NCBI GenBank assembly: GCA_907165275.2
Contig: OU015653.1
Span: forward strand, 3,440,001-3,504,000
DNA length: 64,000 nucleotides
Source: Zygaena filipendulae
Taxonomy: Eukaryota; Arthropoda; Insecta; Lepidoptera; Zygaenidae
Direction of reading: 5' to 3'
In this document: positions 22,284 to 36,500 of the stretch, piece after piece
How the letters are laid out: each line of letters starts with the position of its first letter
Numbering within the stretch: the first letter of the stretch is position 1
The notes under the pieces: generated by a model
What the model was told of the DNA's origin: nothing
Databases searched by the model: none
The model's input: the letters and a program-made list of their open reading frames with translations, nothing else
Program-made: the position numbers and the translations under genes

Positions 22284-25200
22284 ACCTTCAATCATCTAGA
22301 TATATTGGTGGCAATGTCTAATACATGAAACCGTTGAGTACAAAAGAAAATTTGGGATAAACCAACGATATAATATTGTTACAGCTATCTATGCATATCG
22401 TGTTGAACTCACAGTTCACGAACACATGACGGACGCAGTATGAAACTGTCAGTGTACTTTGTAGTGTGTAAGTAATATGAACACCATGACGTCAAAATCT
22501 CGATTGGATTTGGATCTCAAGCAGGATCGGTAAACGGTTCGCGCTACGAAAATATAGTTACAGGTTATTAACTACTATATTTATATCATAGAATTAAATT
22601 TTAACTTATGTAACTGAACTTCTTGAGAAGGTATCCGAGGAGACAGTGTGTAATTATTAGCAATTATTATTCATTTATAATTTATTTATTAAAAATAATG
22701 TGGTGGGATACCTTCAAAATATTGTCAATTGCAGATCTCGAGAAATAAGGAAGAAATACCATACCTATTAATTACGTAGGTACAGCGTTAATAACTTACG
22801 AAAAAGAATTTTTTTTTCTTAATAGTGTCCGACGTCCGTAGGGCCGTGTGGGCTTGGTTTGAATTTATGAAAAATTTGTAGTCAAAGAGACGTGTGCAAG
22901 ATTCTTTAATTTTGTAGATAAGACCGAGTTAGGTAGGTAATAACTAAACATTGCTACACTCAAAATACGCACTAAATTGTTAATGTTATAGACATAGATA
23001 GATTTATTTAGGATATTATTATAATGATAGTCACTAAATAATCACGCTCATCAGTAAAATTATTGCAAAACGAACACTCCGTAAACTGTCATATAAAAAT
23101 ATATGAAATTTTATACTTATATTATACTTTAAAATACCGTGGTATAAACTCATACTGATATAATTACACTTACATTAGGTAATTGTTTTATTTTTAATAT
23201 CTCTGCGAGTTATATCATGGATTATTCTCGTAGAAACGAATTTAATTTATGATAATGGCCTATTGTAGTGCCCCTTCAAATAACTAATACTTACCTACAT
23301 CAAATAGTAAACGGATATCTAATTAGATTATCAATTTTAATAAACATAATAATGATATGTAATGTAGTAGGGTGTAATATATAATAGTTTCATACATAGG
23401 TATTATAATTATATTATAATACCTTAGAAATGTGAAAATATAATGAGCAGTAAAACTCTGAACAGAGTGTTGATTTATTTACATAATTATCATATATTTA
23501 TTTATTTTAACTTGTTGCACAACATCTTAACAACAACTTAAAGCCATAGACGACATTCTGTGTAAGTCAACTTTGTCATCTTAAAAAATGTTATCCGCGT
23601 GTTAACTTTTGTGTGTTTAAAGAGTTATAAGAAAAAAGGTTTCATTCTCAGTTGTCCGTGCGACATAACAAAATCAATACAAATTTTCCTTTTTTCACCG
23701 CTAGGGACAAGGCGGCGACAACTGATCATGAGCCGAGAAGATTGTTTTAAAGTTCGAGAACAATAGAGATTATGCTGAAATTAGAATTTTCGGTTTCACT
23801 TTTAATTTCAATACTATACGTATAAGTGATCAGATGATATAAACGCGCGCGTAAAATAAAAATATCCTACATGTGTCTCGTTTGAAATTAATGATTTCGT
23901 GGTAAACACACTAATGAGAATACGCGATTCCCTCAGTTTCTCGCGGCTCACGAGGACTGAGGGCCTTAGATGCTGCAACAAACCAGTCACACTATCCATC
24001 TAAGTCGTAAGAATGTTCAGGCATTTAAAATGTGTGCCTTACACACATTATTTTATTTCAATAAAGCCTTTGAATGGATAATATCCAAAAATGGTACATG
24101 CATTACATCAAAAAGGTAAGAAATACACTAAACTAATTTCATTATCCGTTAAATATGATAAACTAATTATTCATAGGAAAAATGTTATCAGTTGTTGTAG
24201 ATTTCTTTATTTTGTGAGTTCTTTATAATAACATAAATTACTTATTGAAAATAAATAAATAAATAACATTCACCAAAATAAATATGGTGACAGTAAAAAT
24301 ATCAGTGTAAATAGATACCTAGCCATGTAATGTTTTCTTTGATAGATTTACTATATGTATTGTAAATATTCTTTTATATACCTAACAATAATTACTTGAG
24401 GTCTCAATTTAGTTTTCCTAATTAGACAACATTGCATGCTTTTCTTATGAAGATATTTTGGAATTAAACTAATAATACATAAACTACGATAACCTAAAAT
24501 GATCTATGACATATAGGTGTTTTTACTAATGAAGATGACATATTTTTACATTGTTCAAATATTTTAATTATTAGTAAATAATTTTAATTTATCTATAATA
24601 TAATTCAAAGTCTAAAAATCATAAATGACAATTACTGCTCTTCCACCAAACACGTGGCCATCTCTTGGACTACATTTCGGTAAAATAGGGAGATGGTGGG
24701 TAGGCGATTCCAGTTTGAAAAGAAAAGAGTCCATTTAATAACATCGCTGTAATAATTACTGCTAGGCATAATTATACTAAATTAGATCAATTATTTAACT
24801 GTTACTGCCTACACACAATATTGTTGCACTATAGTACATTTTACTATTATTTAAATATAACGACTTTCGTGAATTTTATAATTTCAAATCAACATATATA
24901 ATAATTACACAGGGTGTTTTAATCTAAGCTAGAGTTAGGAAAGAAGAAAATACTCATTACATACGACTAATTTATTTACTAGATTTATGGTGCCACAGAA
25001 TATGTCATGAATGAGTCGCTTGCCTTTTTTAAAAGATTTTTCCGACACAAGTTAAATAATACAGTTTCTGTTATTTTTTTTGTATTTTCTGCGTAATCAT
25101 TCATTTGTCTTATATAATAATATTTATTATTATTATGGAAATGTAAACTAAGTTTTCTTATATAGTTTTTTGCCTTGTATTTAGAAAAATCAGGAAAATA

Positions 25201-28200
25201 GTTAGGCACAATATTGAAAAAAATTGTCTAATTACTTATATTTTTTTTGATTATCTTTGTGAAATCACCAATGAGACTTTTTGTTTTAAAGGGTTTGCGT
25301 GGTGGTACCATATGCTGAGATTTCATTTATGTTTGGAATTAGCTTTTCCCTATGTAACTTTGTATTGCAAGTATTATTATTTATGTATCATTAATAATGA
25401 TAGTTTGAATAGGTTAATGGTTTATCTAAATCCTGCCCTGTTTTCGAGTCATTGGAACTTTTCCAGTCAACCCTACCGTTACGTAGGGTTTTACCGACAT
25501 TGTGACGATTCCAATAATAATGAATTTATACCTACTTAATGTATACATATAAGTGTTTACCTTTCAATTCTCTTTTTCATTTTATTAACTATGTATCTAT
25601 GATATTTTTTAATTTAATAAGAATCTTTTGTCCGTAAATTAACAAACTAAGAAAAAGAGGTTTGAAAGGTCCATAAAGTTTCTAGTGTGATTACGAGTTG
25701 TTAAATTATTATATGGATGCATTATTATGATTATGGTAGGTATAATGTTAGAATGGGTTATTTTCAAAATGTTTCTGTGCGTATACGTAGCTTAAAACGG
25801 TGTGGGGAGAAGTTCAATACGTATATAAGAGTGCTGTGATAATTGATGAATGGTGAGTTATTCAAACGGGATTTCCTTATAGAGTACCTGTCTGAGTTGT
25901 AACATTGTTATTGTTTAAACAAAGACCGATGTAAAATGGATTGGCCTTCCTAATTGCACAAATTTATAAAATACAACTCTTTATAAGAGTAAGTCCACTT
26001 TATATTGGTCCGGTGTTGAAAAAAATAACCAAAGTGGGCAATCACAGATATATGTATTGTATATAACAAGTACTTGCTATTTTTTGGAACATGAAATTAT
26101 TTTTAGTAGGTACCCATTTTATTTTATAGAGGTGTGTGTGTATATAAAATGGATATCGCGCCAAAATATATAAGTATTGTATTACCCTTTATTACTTTGG
26201 ATAAATTTTAATTATAAAGTAATATTAAATATCTATTAAAAACAGCTTTTATACCTTAGAGATATAGCCTCCTAAACAAAGGTGTTAAAGCTGTTTTCGA
26301 ATTTATTACTGTACTGATTAATAAAAATTAACAATAGAAATTACCGATTAAAAACAATCTCATTATTTACAAACCCCTACTTCCATATTTATTATACAGG
26401 CGTCGTTTCTAATTCCAGATTTTTTTTATCAAAACTTGATAGCAAACTGTTGTTTTCACACCTAATCCGCTGAACTGATTTTGATGAAATATGGAAGGTA
26501 TAGGCAATAATATAATGGTGTAGGTATCTTGAACCGGACGTAAGTCACTCAAAGGTTTTTTTAATACATACATATAATATCATTGGTACTTATCTCGAAA
26601 TTCATGCGGGTGAAACATTTACCTTTTTCCTCTTGATTCAAGCCATCGGAAGAGGAAATCAAAGACATCTAAACAAATAAAATACCTGGCAATGTGCCTG
26701 TAGGTAAATAATTATTAAAAAAAAAAAAAACACTAGTAGTTCGTTTTTCAAATACATGCAATATTTATTTCATTTTTGTTCAACATACAATGCACAGGCA
26801 TATAATATTTGGTTTATTCATAATATTTAACAACCAATAACCTATACTTAAAATTGGTTTACAAAAAATGACTTTATTTATAAAATTTTGTTTAGTTGAA
26901 TAAATAGGTAACAGAATTGGTTTCATATATTTTTAGACCAACATGGCCTCCATATTTAATCGGATATATAAATGTAAAACAACGTTTTAAAATTTTAAAG
27001 CAAACAAATTTATTTATTTTTCCACAAGTAGGTACAAAGAGTAAAATTTTCATGCGTCATGATTTTTGAATACTGCTTATAATGTAATTAACCTCCTTAT
27101 CATTTATTCATTCATTTAGGTAATAAGTATAAGTAAGTACTTACATAAATTGTTTTTGACATAATATTATGTAATAACATAGACGTTTAACAACTGAAAG
27201 ATTGATAATTTCAGATCTAAATCATTTAAATTTACCTACTTTCTACCAATAAACTGAGTAAACAAAGCGCAAAAAAATCGTACAATTATGGATATTTGGA
27301 CTAGAGAAATAACTGAAAATATAGTCTATATTAAGTCAAATAAATATTAGGCGGGAGTAAATAGCATACAATTAATTTAAAGCTCTTAAGACTAATACCT
27401 AACACTAATATCTATAGCGGCTTACTGTCTTAAGTTAGTAGTCTAATATGTTTCGGACTTTTCAGGAGTCCTTCGTCAAAGGCAGGCCCACTAAACTCCA
27501 TAAGCGAACCAATTGAACTCCCTATTACTACTACAAGCGGGCGGCTTGTGTGCGTACGTGCAGTGTGTGCGTGTTTGAATCGTCGTTTGAATTCTGAATT
27601 TAAATTGATATTGGTCAACACACACAGGAGCAACAGCTAACACTGCTGTCCACTGTTACGTTTTTATAGCGGGGCGTCGGCACTGGGCAAGCACGAAGTC
27701 GGTGGGAGGTGGCGCGTCACGTATCAGTTGTTAGTACCACTGAGCAAATAATCACTACGCTTTAAGAGTAGGCACTTCCATACAAATCGCTGAACCGATC
27801 TATGTAAGCATTTTGTGCCAACCTTACCAATGTAATGTATGACGCGGTCATATAAACTTGGTTAAGTATTCCAAAGTTGGTAAAGAAGTTCGCGCATAAA
27901 ACCATAGTAACTTCTCCGTCAAGGGAGTGTCGCTGGCCTGGTTAGTACCTACTTACATAATATTGCGGCCGGGCCGCAAGTATGTATAGACATTAGACAG
28001 CCTGGTGACACTCTATTCAAATGAACTGATTTAAGTACTTCTCATGAGTAAAGACGGCCGGCTTGGACGTACACGTGTTGTGCGCGTGTGCGTATCGTAA
28101 GGTTGACAGCCAGCTGACAGTAACTGTCAGTTAACAGTGAATAGTTCTCACATGTACAATTGTACATTCTAGATATTGTGTCAAACTTTCCTCGGTCTTT

Positions 28201-30020
28201 ACCAAGGTTATTTTCGCGGGGTATGAGGTGGCATGAAATTGGTGGGAGTGGCGGAGAATGTCGGTTATTTATTTAATCTCTATTCTTCGCTATAGATATT
28301 AGTGTTAACATCAATAAGGTACAGCAGCTGTCATATACATAGGTGTTTAGAGAGCGCAAGTCTTTGGCACTTATATTAAACATAATAATGTAATAACATT
28401 AAACATATACGAAGTAGGCAGATATTTCGCTTATTACTAACAGTATGTTAAGCGCTTAACGTAAAGGTGAGATCATTACGAGTATAAAAACTTATTCGAT
28501 AACATCGTTACAGAAAACCTCTCAGTGGGATTTAGAATTAAAAAGTCCTAACGAAAACATTTTAATATTGATAGATGTATACAAAAGGTGTCCAAAAACT
28601 CAACTTTAAACAGTGGACAGGGATGAGTCATAATTATACGGGATGAGATTGGTGAAACAGATTATGACTTCATAAAAAAGTCGAATCGTTTTCGTGAAAC
28701 AGACATATTTTGTTAGTAAATTAAATCGCCACTCTCCGACCAACTTTAAGACATTGTTTATGCCAATTGGCATATTTCTAAATATAAAAGGTACGTGTTT
28801 GAATATTTTTTGATGTTGTCTATTATTATACACAAATATATTGATTATATGCCTACCAAATTGCATAATATTATACCGGCGAACCCTTAACCGGCGTTGT
28901 TTTTGGTCATAAATGAACATTTAACGGGGTTTTGTTTTTAACAATTTTAAACAGGCGTTCTCGGTTTCGGCTTAGTGTCTATTCACATAAAATAATCTTA
29001 TAAGTATAATATATTAACTCAGTCAATAATTTTATAAAACGGAATGTCTTTTAAGGGTGTAAACATACGACAAATATAGATAACTCTTGTTTTAGATAAA
29101 ATATCTCCATATAAAATCTAATCAGATCTATTGTCTTTAAGCTTTACTTACCTTATATCTTTTTAGTGATAACGTTTGAGCTCAGGAAAGACTTCTAGTA
29201 GCACAAGTTCGAAGAGTTCCTAGAAAAAAAAAATAGTATACTTGTAGAACTAGGGACTCATATGCGTTAATTTTTATTTAATGTGCCCTTTTTTATTTTC
29301 ATCTCATGAAAAATATCTAGGTATTTCTTCTAAATCAACATAGACAATGAGTGAAGTGAGTTTTTTTTTAATGAAAATTAGAGATGTTAAGGATATACGG
29401 GATAAATTACTAGTTTTTATGTACTGTAACTGTTTGTAATCTAATGAATTTATAATTTAATTTTTATTTTCAGTAATGGAATCAATATTAAGTATTGTAG
29501 CATACTGTACGTATATTTTAAGTTGCGGTCAGCAAATATATACGCGGCATAGTTCAGTGTCAAAGTAGATAATTAATATAGTTCTTGTCAGTCAAACTGC
29601 AAATGACAGTTTAGATGGTAGTTTAATATAATAAATCACAAAATACAAAACCATCTAAAACTTCCGTGCACGTACGTGTTACAAGAATGTTTAATTAATG
29701 TATCGGCGGCGACATTTTTAGCGTTACCGATGAGTTTGTTTTTAGCATGTTGAAGTGTAAGTATATTAATTTTAGACTACACTTCATATGAATATAGAAA
29801 TCGACTTATAAATGTGGGCGCGAAATAGCCGACGCGACGCGTGTTTCATTGGAAAACTGTGAAGACATTGTGTCGGACACTTTAAAAGATCTACGAGATT
29901 TAAGACTTGAAAACAAAAACTGCAGTATTAAACAAGATTTTTAATCAATTATAACTAATGTGACTAGTTTATTTGCAAAATATTTAAATGGAGTGTTAAA
30001 TGAATTAGTAAATAATAAAA
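22284..30020. other. Intergenic region, no gene supported
   Basis: About 7.7 kb of AT-rich DNA between Lrp4 and the VAMP7-like gene. The open frames here are short and low in complexity. 27430-27740 is less AT-rich and has a 67-aa minus frame with no family I can name. 26400-26560 has a decayed Helitron-like fragment. No RNA gene was recognised. Confidence 0.6.
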
Positions 30021-32947
30021 ATGCCAATTTTGTACAGTGCGGTCGCTCACGGCAAGCGTGTTTTATCAAAGTATGCGTCCTGCGATGGAAATTTCGATGA
30101 GATTTTGGATACAGTGCTAACGAGATGGCCGGACGTCAGGGATCACAAGATGACGTATTCCCACGGTCATTACTTGTTTCATTGTATTGCAGAGAGGGGA
30201 TATGTTTACTTCTGTATCACAGTTAAGGTAAACGTTTTTTTTTTTTTTAATTTTCACCCTCTATTCTTAGTCTTAAAGGAGGCTAGTGCTAGTGCAGGCT
30301 ATTTGACTAATTTTTTTTCTAGTCCGTCTTAAGTAGATTAATAAAAAATATTAGACACGTATTTTTTCTTTTTTTACGTAATCAAAAAATAACAGAGATA
30401 CATTGAGTTGAAATTTCGCGTGACGTCACTAACTAGTGCAGTTTATATGGCGGCTTGTAGCGGTAAGTGACGTCACGAGCCCCCACCCTAAACTTTAATT
30501 TTCTAAAAGACGGACTAATTAAAATTTAGATTTTCAAAAGTTGTCAACATCCCTATGGAATGTTTGACGAATACAATTTAAACTATATTAGTCTAGTCCC
30601 CCCCCGGTTTTACCCGCGGTAAGTTCCTAAGTTTCAGTGAAAACCGCATGAAAATCCGTTGCGTAGTTTTAAAGATCTAAGCATACATAGGGACAGACGG
30701 ACAGCGGGAACCGGCTTTGTTTGTTTGTTGTTGTTGTTGTTGTGTGTTGTAGTATAAAACATTCACAACAACAACATCCATATTAGGCAAAGATTCGTAT
30801 TTTTAAAGGGCTCCAACGATGAAATCATCGCTGTAACAAATATTTACCAGAAGAGATCTAAAAATGACATGCTGAAGACTATGTTGTATTAAAATAAAAT
30901 GAGTATTGGCCCTATAACATTTTTTCTCGTCAAATCTAGGTACTTATCATATGGCCCCTTTACATGGGTAATGTTTGGTTTGCATTTTGTGGCCGAACTT
31001 GAAAAACGAAATACGAGTAGATAATATGATGAAAATCCAAAAACAACAACTGTACTATACATTATGCCTTCCAGTCATGTCAACGGTCTAGAGCATTTCT
31101 TTTCCTCAACGAAATTAAAAGGAAATGGGATTCCGACGGTGGAGATCACATATTATTCACTAATACACTGGCGACAGAGATGTACCGATACAATGAAGAT
31201 TACAGTACTATAACTATAATGAGAGGCGAATTAGACGAGCTCAATTCAATTGGAGTTTCGAGTAGTGGTGCGTTCATCCATTCTTTATTATTTCATCCAT
31301 TCTTTATTATTTCATCCATCCTTCACACCTCCACACCTCAAGTTTACCGTTTTATTATGTACTATCTGTGCCCTGCGGTTTCACCCGCGTGAAAAGTTTT
31401 TATGTAACAACTTTTTTTTTCGACATCCGATTTCAATGAAACAAAGCCTATATGTATCTCCAGGCTAAGCTTAATCTACCTGTGACAATCGCATGACAAT
31501 CGGTTCAGTAGATGCGGAGATTATCGCGAACTGACAGACAGACACACAGACAGAAAAGAATTTTAATTTTTTTTTTTTGGGTTGGTTACTCTTCTTTTAT
31601 CACCCCTCTCAATATTAGGTAAAAATATTCAATGTACAGGATCGCGGATTCTACTCTTGTATTATTATAGTATAGATACATAATATACAAGGAAATGTTT
31701 GTGCTTGCATTTGTTTACTGGATAATGTAAGCGAACTATGCGTTTGGACCGGTGTTACAACTCCATTAATCATGAGCTGAGCAACTGTTTAGTGTAATGT
31801 TACTTTGATTAATTAACATTCTTTTGCAGAATGCATACTCGGCGAGAAAATATTGCACGTACACAATCCAGACAACTTATCGTACAGCGTAAGTAATTTC
31901 TCTCTATTTTTAATGTAACATTAATAATAATTTATTGATTTCGATAGATTTAATGACAACTACACCATTTAACATAGTTAAAAATGTAATTTGGCTGTAG
32001 CACCGTTGATCTTGTCACTAGTGGTTAGCGAACGCTACTGCTATGCCAGGTGGTGCGGGTTCGACCACCGGACCGCAAGATTTATTTGATAGGGTACTTA
32101 GGGTACAATAGGGTACTTGCATGAATTTTTTTTTAGTCTATTTTAAAGATATATGGCCTACTTAAACAAAGCAATAAAAAGAAATAAAATATATGCATAA
32201 ATTAATTAAATAGAGCGTTTCAAAGTTCCTACTTTAGACTTTACCGCCAAAACGCGGAGTGACGTCACTAGTTCAAAATTACGCCTTATTTGATAGAAAT
32301 ATAATCTGTGATAGAAATGTCACTGTCGTATTGACAGGGTCACGTCACACTGACAGACAGATAACTTCAATATCCAAAAGCGAAATTATGGTTGAACTGT
32401 GTCGCGTTACTTCCAAAAGTTCCAGTAAAGAAATGCATCTTACCGATGCATTATAAAAAGTAAAACTTCAGAAAATGGAAAATATGCGTTGACTGTATGC
32501 ACTTAGTTTCTTTTGCCTTATCTGAAAGAGGTAAATGTTTCCTAAAAAAATAAAAGTGACGTCATGTGTTAAGCGTGGCTGTGATTGGTGTTTCTTTGCA
32601 ACGTTCCGTTTCACGAAATTAAAAGTTAAATATTTTGGAAACTGTTAAAAATTTTTTAGTAAATCTTTCACGATAACGCTTTTCTAAGGCTCTATTTTTG
32701 AAATATTGACACAATTTCTCATAATAAATTTCATGCAAGTACCCTATTATTATGGCGTGATTTTGTTTTTCAGACTATAACCTACGTAAGCAATAGTCCG
32801 GAAAGAATAAAGGTTTCTGTAAGCGACACGAGGATATTAATATTCGGTGCGGTGATATTTATATTGACCGCCGCCGCCTTTGGTCCGCTGTCGTGTTGTT
32901 ACTTTGCTATCATAATTTTAGGTGTTAAATTGATGTTAAGAATGTAA
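30021..32947 (+). CDS. Divergent VAMP7-like R-SNARE (4 exons, 210 aa)
   Basis: Exons 30021-30227, 31075-31267, 31830-31888 and 32774-32947 join in phase 0, 1, 0 to 633 nt. Residues 1-69 are a clear longin domain (MPILYSAVAHGKRVLSKYAS, ..YLFHCIAERGYVYFCI). The middle keeps SRAFLFLNEIKR and RGELDEL, but is 12 residues shorter than the VAMP7 at 56301. In the SNARE motif the arginine before GEK is leucine (CILGEKILHV), so the zero-layer residue is lost. The C-terminus is a hydrophobic run of about 35 residues, longer than one normal span. Intron phases equal those of VAMP7, so it arose by DNA duplication. Lack of stops and good splice sites suggest a working gene with changed function; a slowly decaying copy is the alternative. 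Confidence 0.82.
30320..30517. mobile_element. MITE with TAGTCCGTC ends, copy 1
   Basis: Ends TAGTCCGTCTT and AAGACGGACTA (198 bp), consistent with a TA target. It includes ACGTAATCAAAAAATAAC and two TGACGTCA-type words. Related copies lie at 36768-37031 and, in part, 44857-44942. Lies in intron 1 of the VAMP7-like gene. Confidence 0.6.
30725..30775 (+). repeat. GTT microsatellite
   Basis: Runs of TTG/GTT units followed by a reversed CAACAACAAC stretch. Confidence 0.7.
31363..31676 (-). mobile_element. Helitron-like non-autonomous element, reversed copy
   Basis: Reverse complement of the 7481-7754 unit, from CTGTGCCCTGCGGTTTCACC to TCTACTCTTGTATTATTATAG. Lies in intron 2 of the VAMP7-like gene, just past exon 2. 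Confidence 0.6.
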
Positions 32948-33545
32948 TTGAATATTTTTACAACATTAAGAACAATTTATTTTAACTTAAAACACTTTAC
33001 TGCACAAATCATACGAGAAGCGGACTTAAATCTAAGGTATTCCCAGTCAACAGTCAACCTTTTGGCCATATTGGCAGGCCCAAAACAAAAGGAATAATTG
33101 TTAATTTGATTATTAATGTATAATACATATTAGAATAATCTAGCTCCTAACCTCCATTTCATCCCTGTTCCCTGTACTTTGTGCAAAAAGTGTTGCTTAT
33201 TCCATTTTGGTTGTTAGGCATCTACCTATTTGTTTTCCGTGCTCAAAGAAGTTTCACTTCGAAAAAAAAAAATACATTGACTCTGTCTTATGGCATATTA
33301 TATGCATTTTTATTGCCATGTAGAGTTCGAAAAAAAAAGTCGTTAAAAAACAAAACAGCAAAATTGAATTCCAATTGACTACCTTTGCCGAAAGGGATTA
33401 ATTGTGTTAACATCAGAAAGAAATTGTGGCACGCTTGCTATACAAATAAACTTACTTTTTTATAAATTATTTGACTTTCACATGAAACTGGCTGGATGAA
33501 TTGCATGCTAAAGCTCATAAGAAAAAAAAAAGAACATGTACTCAC

Positions 33546-36500
33546 GTAGAACAGCTGTTTGTTGTGCGTCGAGTTCTGCACCGTGTGGAACAGTTTGTGC
33601 GCGCCGCGCGCAGCCGTTTCAGCGCCCACCAGCGACGCGAGCGCCCGCTCCACGCTCTCGCTCAGCTGCTGCAGCGCCAGAGTGCGCGTGTGCTCTGCGC
33701 GGTCAACGTCATGGCGTATTAATTCTTATTATCTGTACTAATAAAGCAGAAATAATTCTATTGTTTTTTTTTTGGAACTATTGAAACTACTGATGGGTAG
33801 CCACAGTAGCTTTTTGTAACATAGGAAAGTTTTTAAATACTTCCGAGAGAATTCCTACATTCACGCAGGTCGAACCGCTTGAAACAGGTATTTGGTATAG
33901 TCGTAACTATTTGTAAACCGCTAATTTATGAGTAACTTACGTTTCACGTTTAACTTTATTTTGCAATATTTTTTTTCCAATTTAGTGACACTATGGATTG
34001 GCGTGGGGAATCAAATGAAAAACAAGTTGACACGGGTTCAATTCACTACTTGAGAATTTATTTAAAGTTTAAGTAGGTATACAGTTTAGTTTTTAACAAA
34101 ATCCGAGACTGAGTGATACATAATATTATGAGTATACATATTTCGGTACTAGCTGTGCCCCGCGGTCGCACCCACGTGAAAAGTTTTTATGTAACAACTT
34201 TTTTCCCGACATCCGATTTCAATGAAACAAAGCCTATATGTAGCTCCAGGCTAAGCTTAATCTACCTGTGAAAACGGCATGACAATCGGTTCAGTAGCTG
34301 CGGAGATTATCGCGAACAGACAGACAGACAGAAAAGAATTTTAAAAACTTTTTTTAGGCTTGGTTACTGTTCTTTTATCTCCCCTCTAAATTTTTGGGTA
34401 AAAATATTCAATGTACAGTATCGCGGATTCTACTCTTTTATTATAAGTATTTCGGTATTACTCGTAGTTTTGATTTACTTGGCTATCCGCGTCCTTGGCT
34501 ATGAAACATGCGATTCACGGTGTATACACGATGATGACGAGTATAAAGCTGACCTTTGTCCCTCACGTTGCGGCTGCCGGCGGGCTGGCCGAGCGCGCCG
34601 CCCGGCCACCACGACTTGATCACCACGCCGATGTAGTAGTGGAGCATTTGCTCGGAGAATATCCATGATATCGTGTCCTTTATTTGTCTAAAATGAAAAA
34701 GAAAAAGATAAATACACATGACTGTATCACTGTCGACGGTAGAAACAGCGTTTAACGACCGAACAACATCTGTAGGAAGTAATATAAGGAGTTCACAGGA
34801 TGTGACCCCCATCGATAAAATAGCAAAAACCACCTTATAGGTTGAAAGAAATTCATATGAAATATCATCATGTTAAAATTAAGATTTTTTTAAAAATTTA
34901 TTTACTTATTCATTCATTTTTACAAAGCAAATAATTTACAATATAGTGTGAGTAAACTTTCATAAGTTTCTCCTCACACTAGATGATTCGAGTCGGTAGG
35001 TAACAGTTTTAACAAAATATACAAGTTCTACTACAATGAACGGAGACTGACCAATCCGCTGGTGCATAAATATCAACAGGTAGGTAGTTTTATTTCTCAG
35101 ATATAGTATGATAACCACTCACATTTCTAGATTTTTTACTTATACCTATTATTGTTATACGTGGGGCGCACTATAAGTTTCCGGAATGAATATGAAAAAA
35201 TACTATTAAAGGTACAAAATTAATTTATTGTTTTTCAAAATAATCTCCCTTGGCGTCTATGCACTTTTTCATTCGATGAAACCAGTTTTGAAAACTTTTG
35301 TGCCACTCCTCTGTGGTGACCTCTGAAACGTGTTTTTCATACTCCTCGACAGCCTCTTCTGGTGATGAAAATCGTTGGCCGCGTAATTGGTTCTTAATTT
35401 TTGGGAACAGAAAAAAGTCACAAGGTGCCAGGTCGGGACTGTATGCAGGATGACTCATGAGTTCTACATTTTTCGCCTTCAAAAAGTCGTTTGTCTGTCT
35501 GGCCGTGTGAGAACTAGCATTGTCGTGGTGCAGGATGATACGGCGTTTACGGTTATTTTTACGGAGTTCGTCAATAACTTCCGGCAAACAAATGGTCGTG
35601 TACCAGTCACTATTCACTGTACGACGATTCTCTAAAGCAACAGTAGCCACGTGTCCAGTTTTATTAAAAAAAGAAGCAATCATCCGCTTAGATGCACTTT
35701 TCACGCGCGCCACTTTGGTTGGTTTCGGCTCATCTTGAAAGACCCATACGCTCGATTGCTGCTTTGTTTTGGGATCGTAGCAATAAATCCATGTTTCGTC
35801 ACCTGTTACTATGTCCCACACCAAATTTGACGCACCTTCGTTGAATCTGGTAAGCATGGCACTGCACCAAGTGACGCGGTCCGTTTTTTGAGCCTCGGTC
35901 AAGTTGTGTGGGATCCACCGCGAGCACAGCTTTCTCACACCCAAATGTTTGTGTAGGATTAATTGTATTTGACTCATGCCTATTTCTAAGGATGCGCGAA
36001 TTTCATGGTAGGTCACATGCCTGTCTGTTTCAATCATACGGCGCACAGCATCGATGTTTTTGTTGGTCACAGCGGTGGACGGCCGACCATCGCGAGATTC
36101 GTCACTGAGATTGATACGACCACGCTTGAATTCTGCAAACCAGCTATAAACAGTTGTCTTGCATGGTGCTTCATTGCCAAAAGCTGTTTCAAGCCGAGCG
36201 ATGCTCTGTTGAGCTGTCAAATTACACTTAAAATCGTAGAAAATCATACTACGAAAATTTTCCCGAGTTAAATCCATGTTGATGCAGACACACAATTTTT
36301 TAAATGGCACCACAAGGTAAAAACAAAAGACAGTCAGATGAAACAAACTGCATTCTACAGCCAAAGAGTTCTATTTTCAAATGTTGCAATACATTTTTAA
36401 ATCTTGTTTATGTAAGTGGCCAGTTCCGGAAACTTACAGTGCGCCCTATGTAATATAATATTATTGTTAGATCATCATAGATATTGCTTATTTTCTGTAT

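Noticed and set aside
27430..27633. 67-aa minus-strand frame in the Lrp4/VAMP7-like intergenic region
   Set aside because: No family recognised, no splice partners, and the surroundings look like repeat DNA; not enough support for a gene.
36278..36364. Upstream Met that would extend the mariner transposase by 29 residues
   Set aside because: The extra hydrophobic N-terminus is foreign to mariner proteins, whose usual start aligns with MDLTREN.
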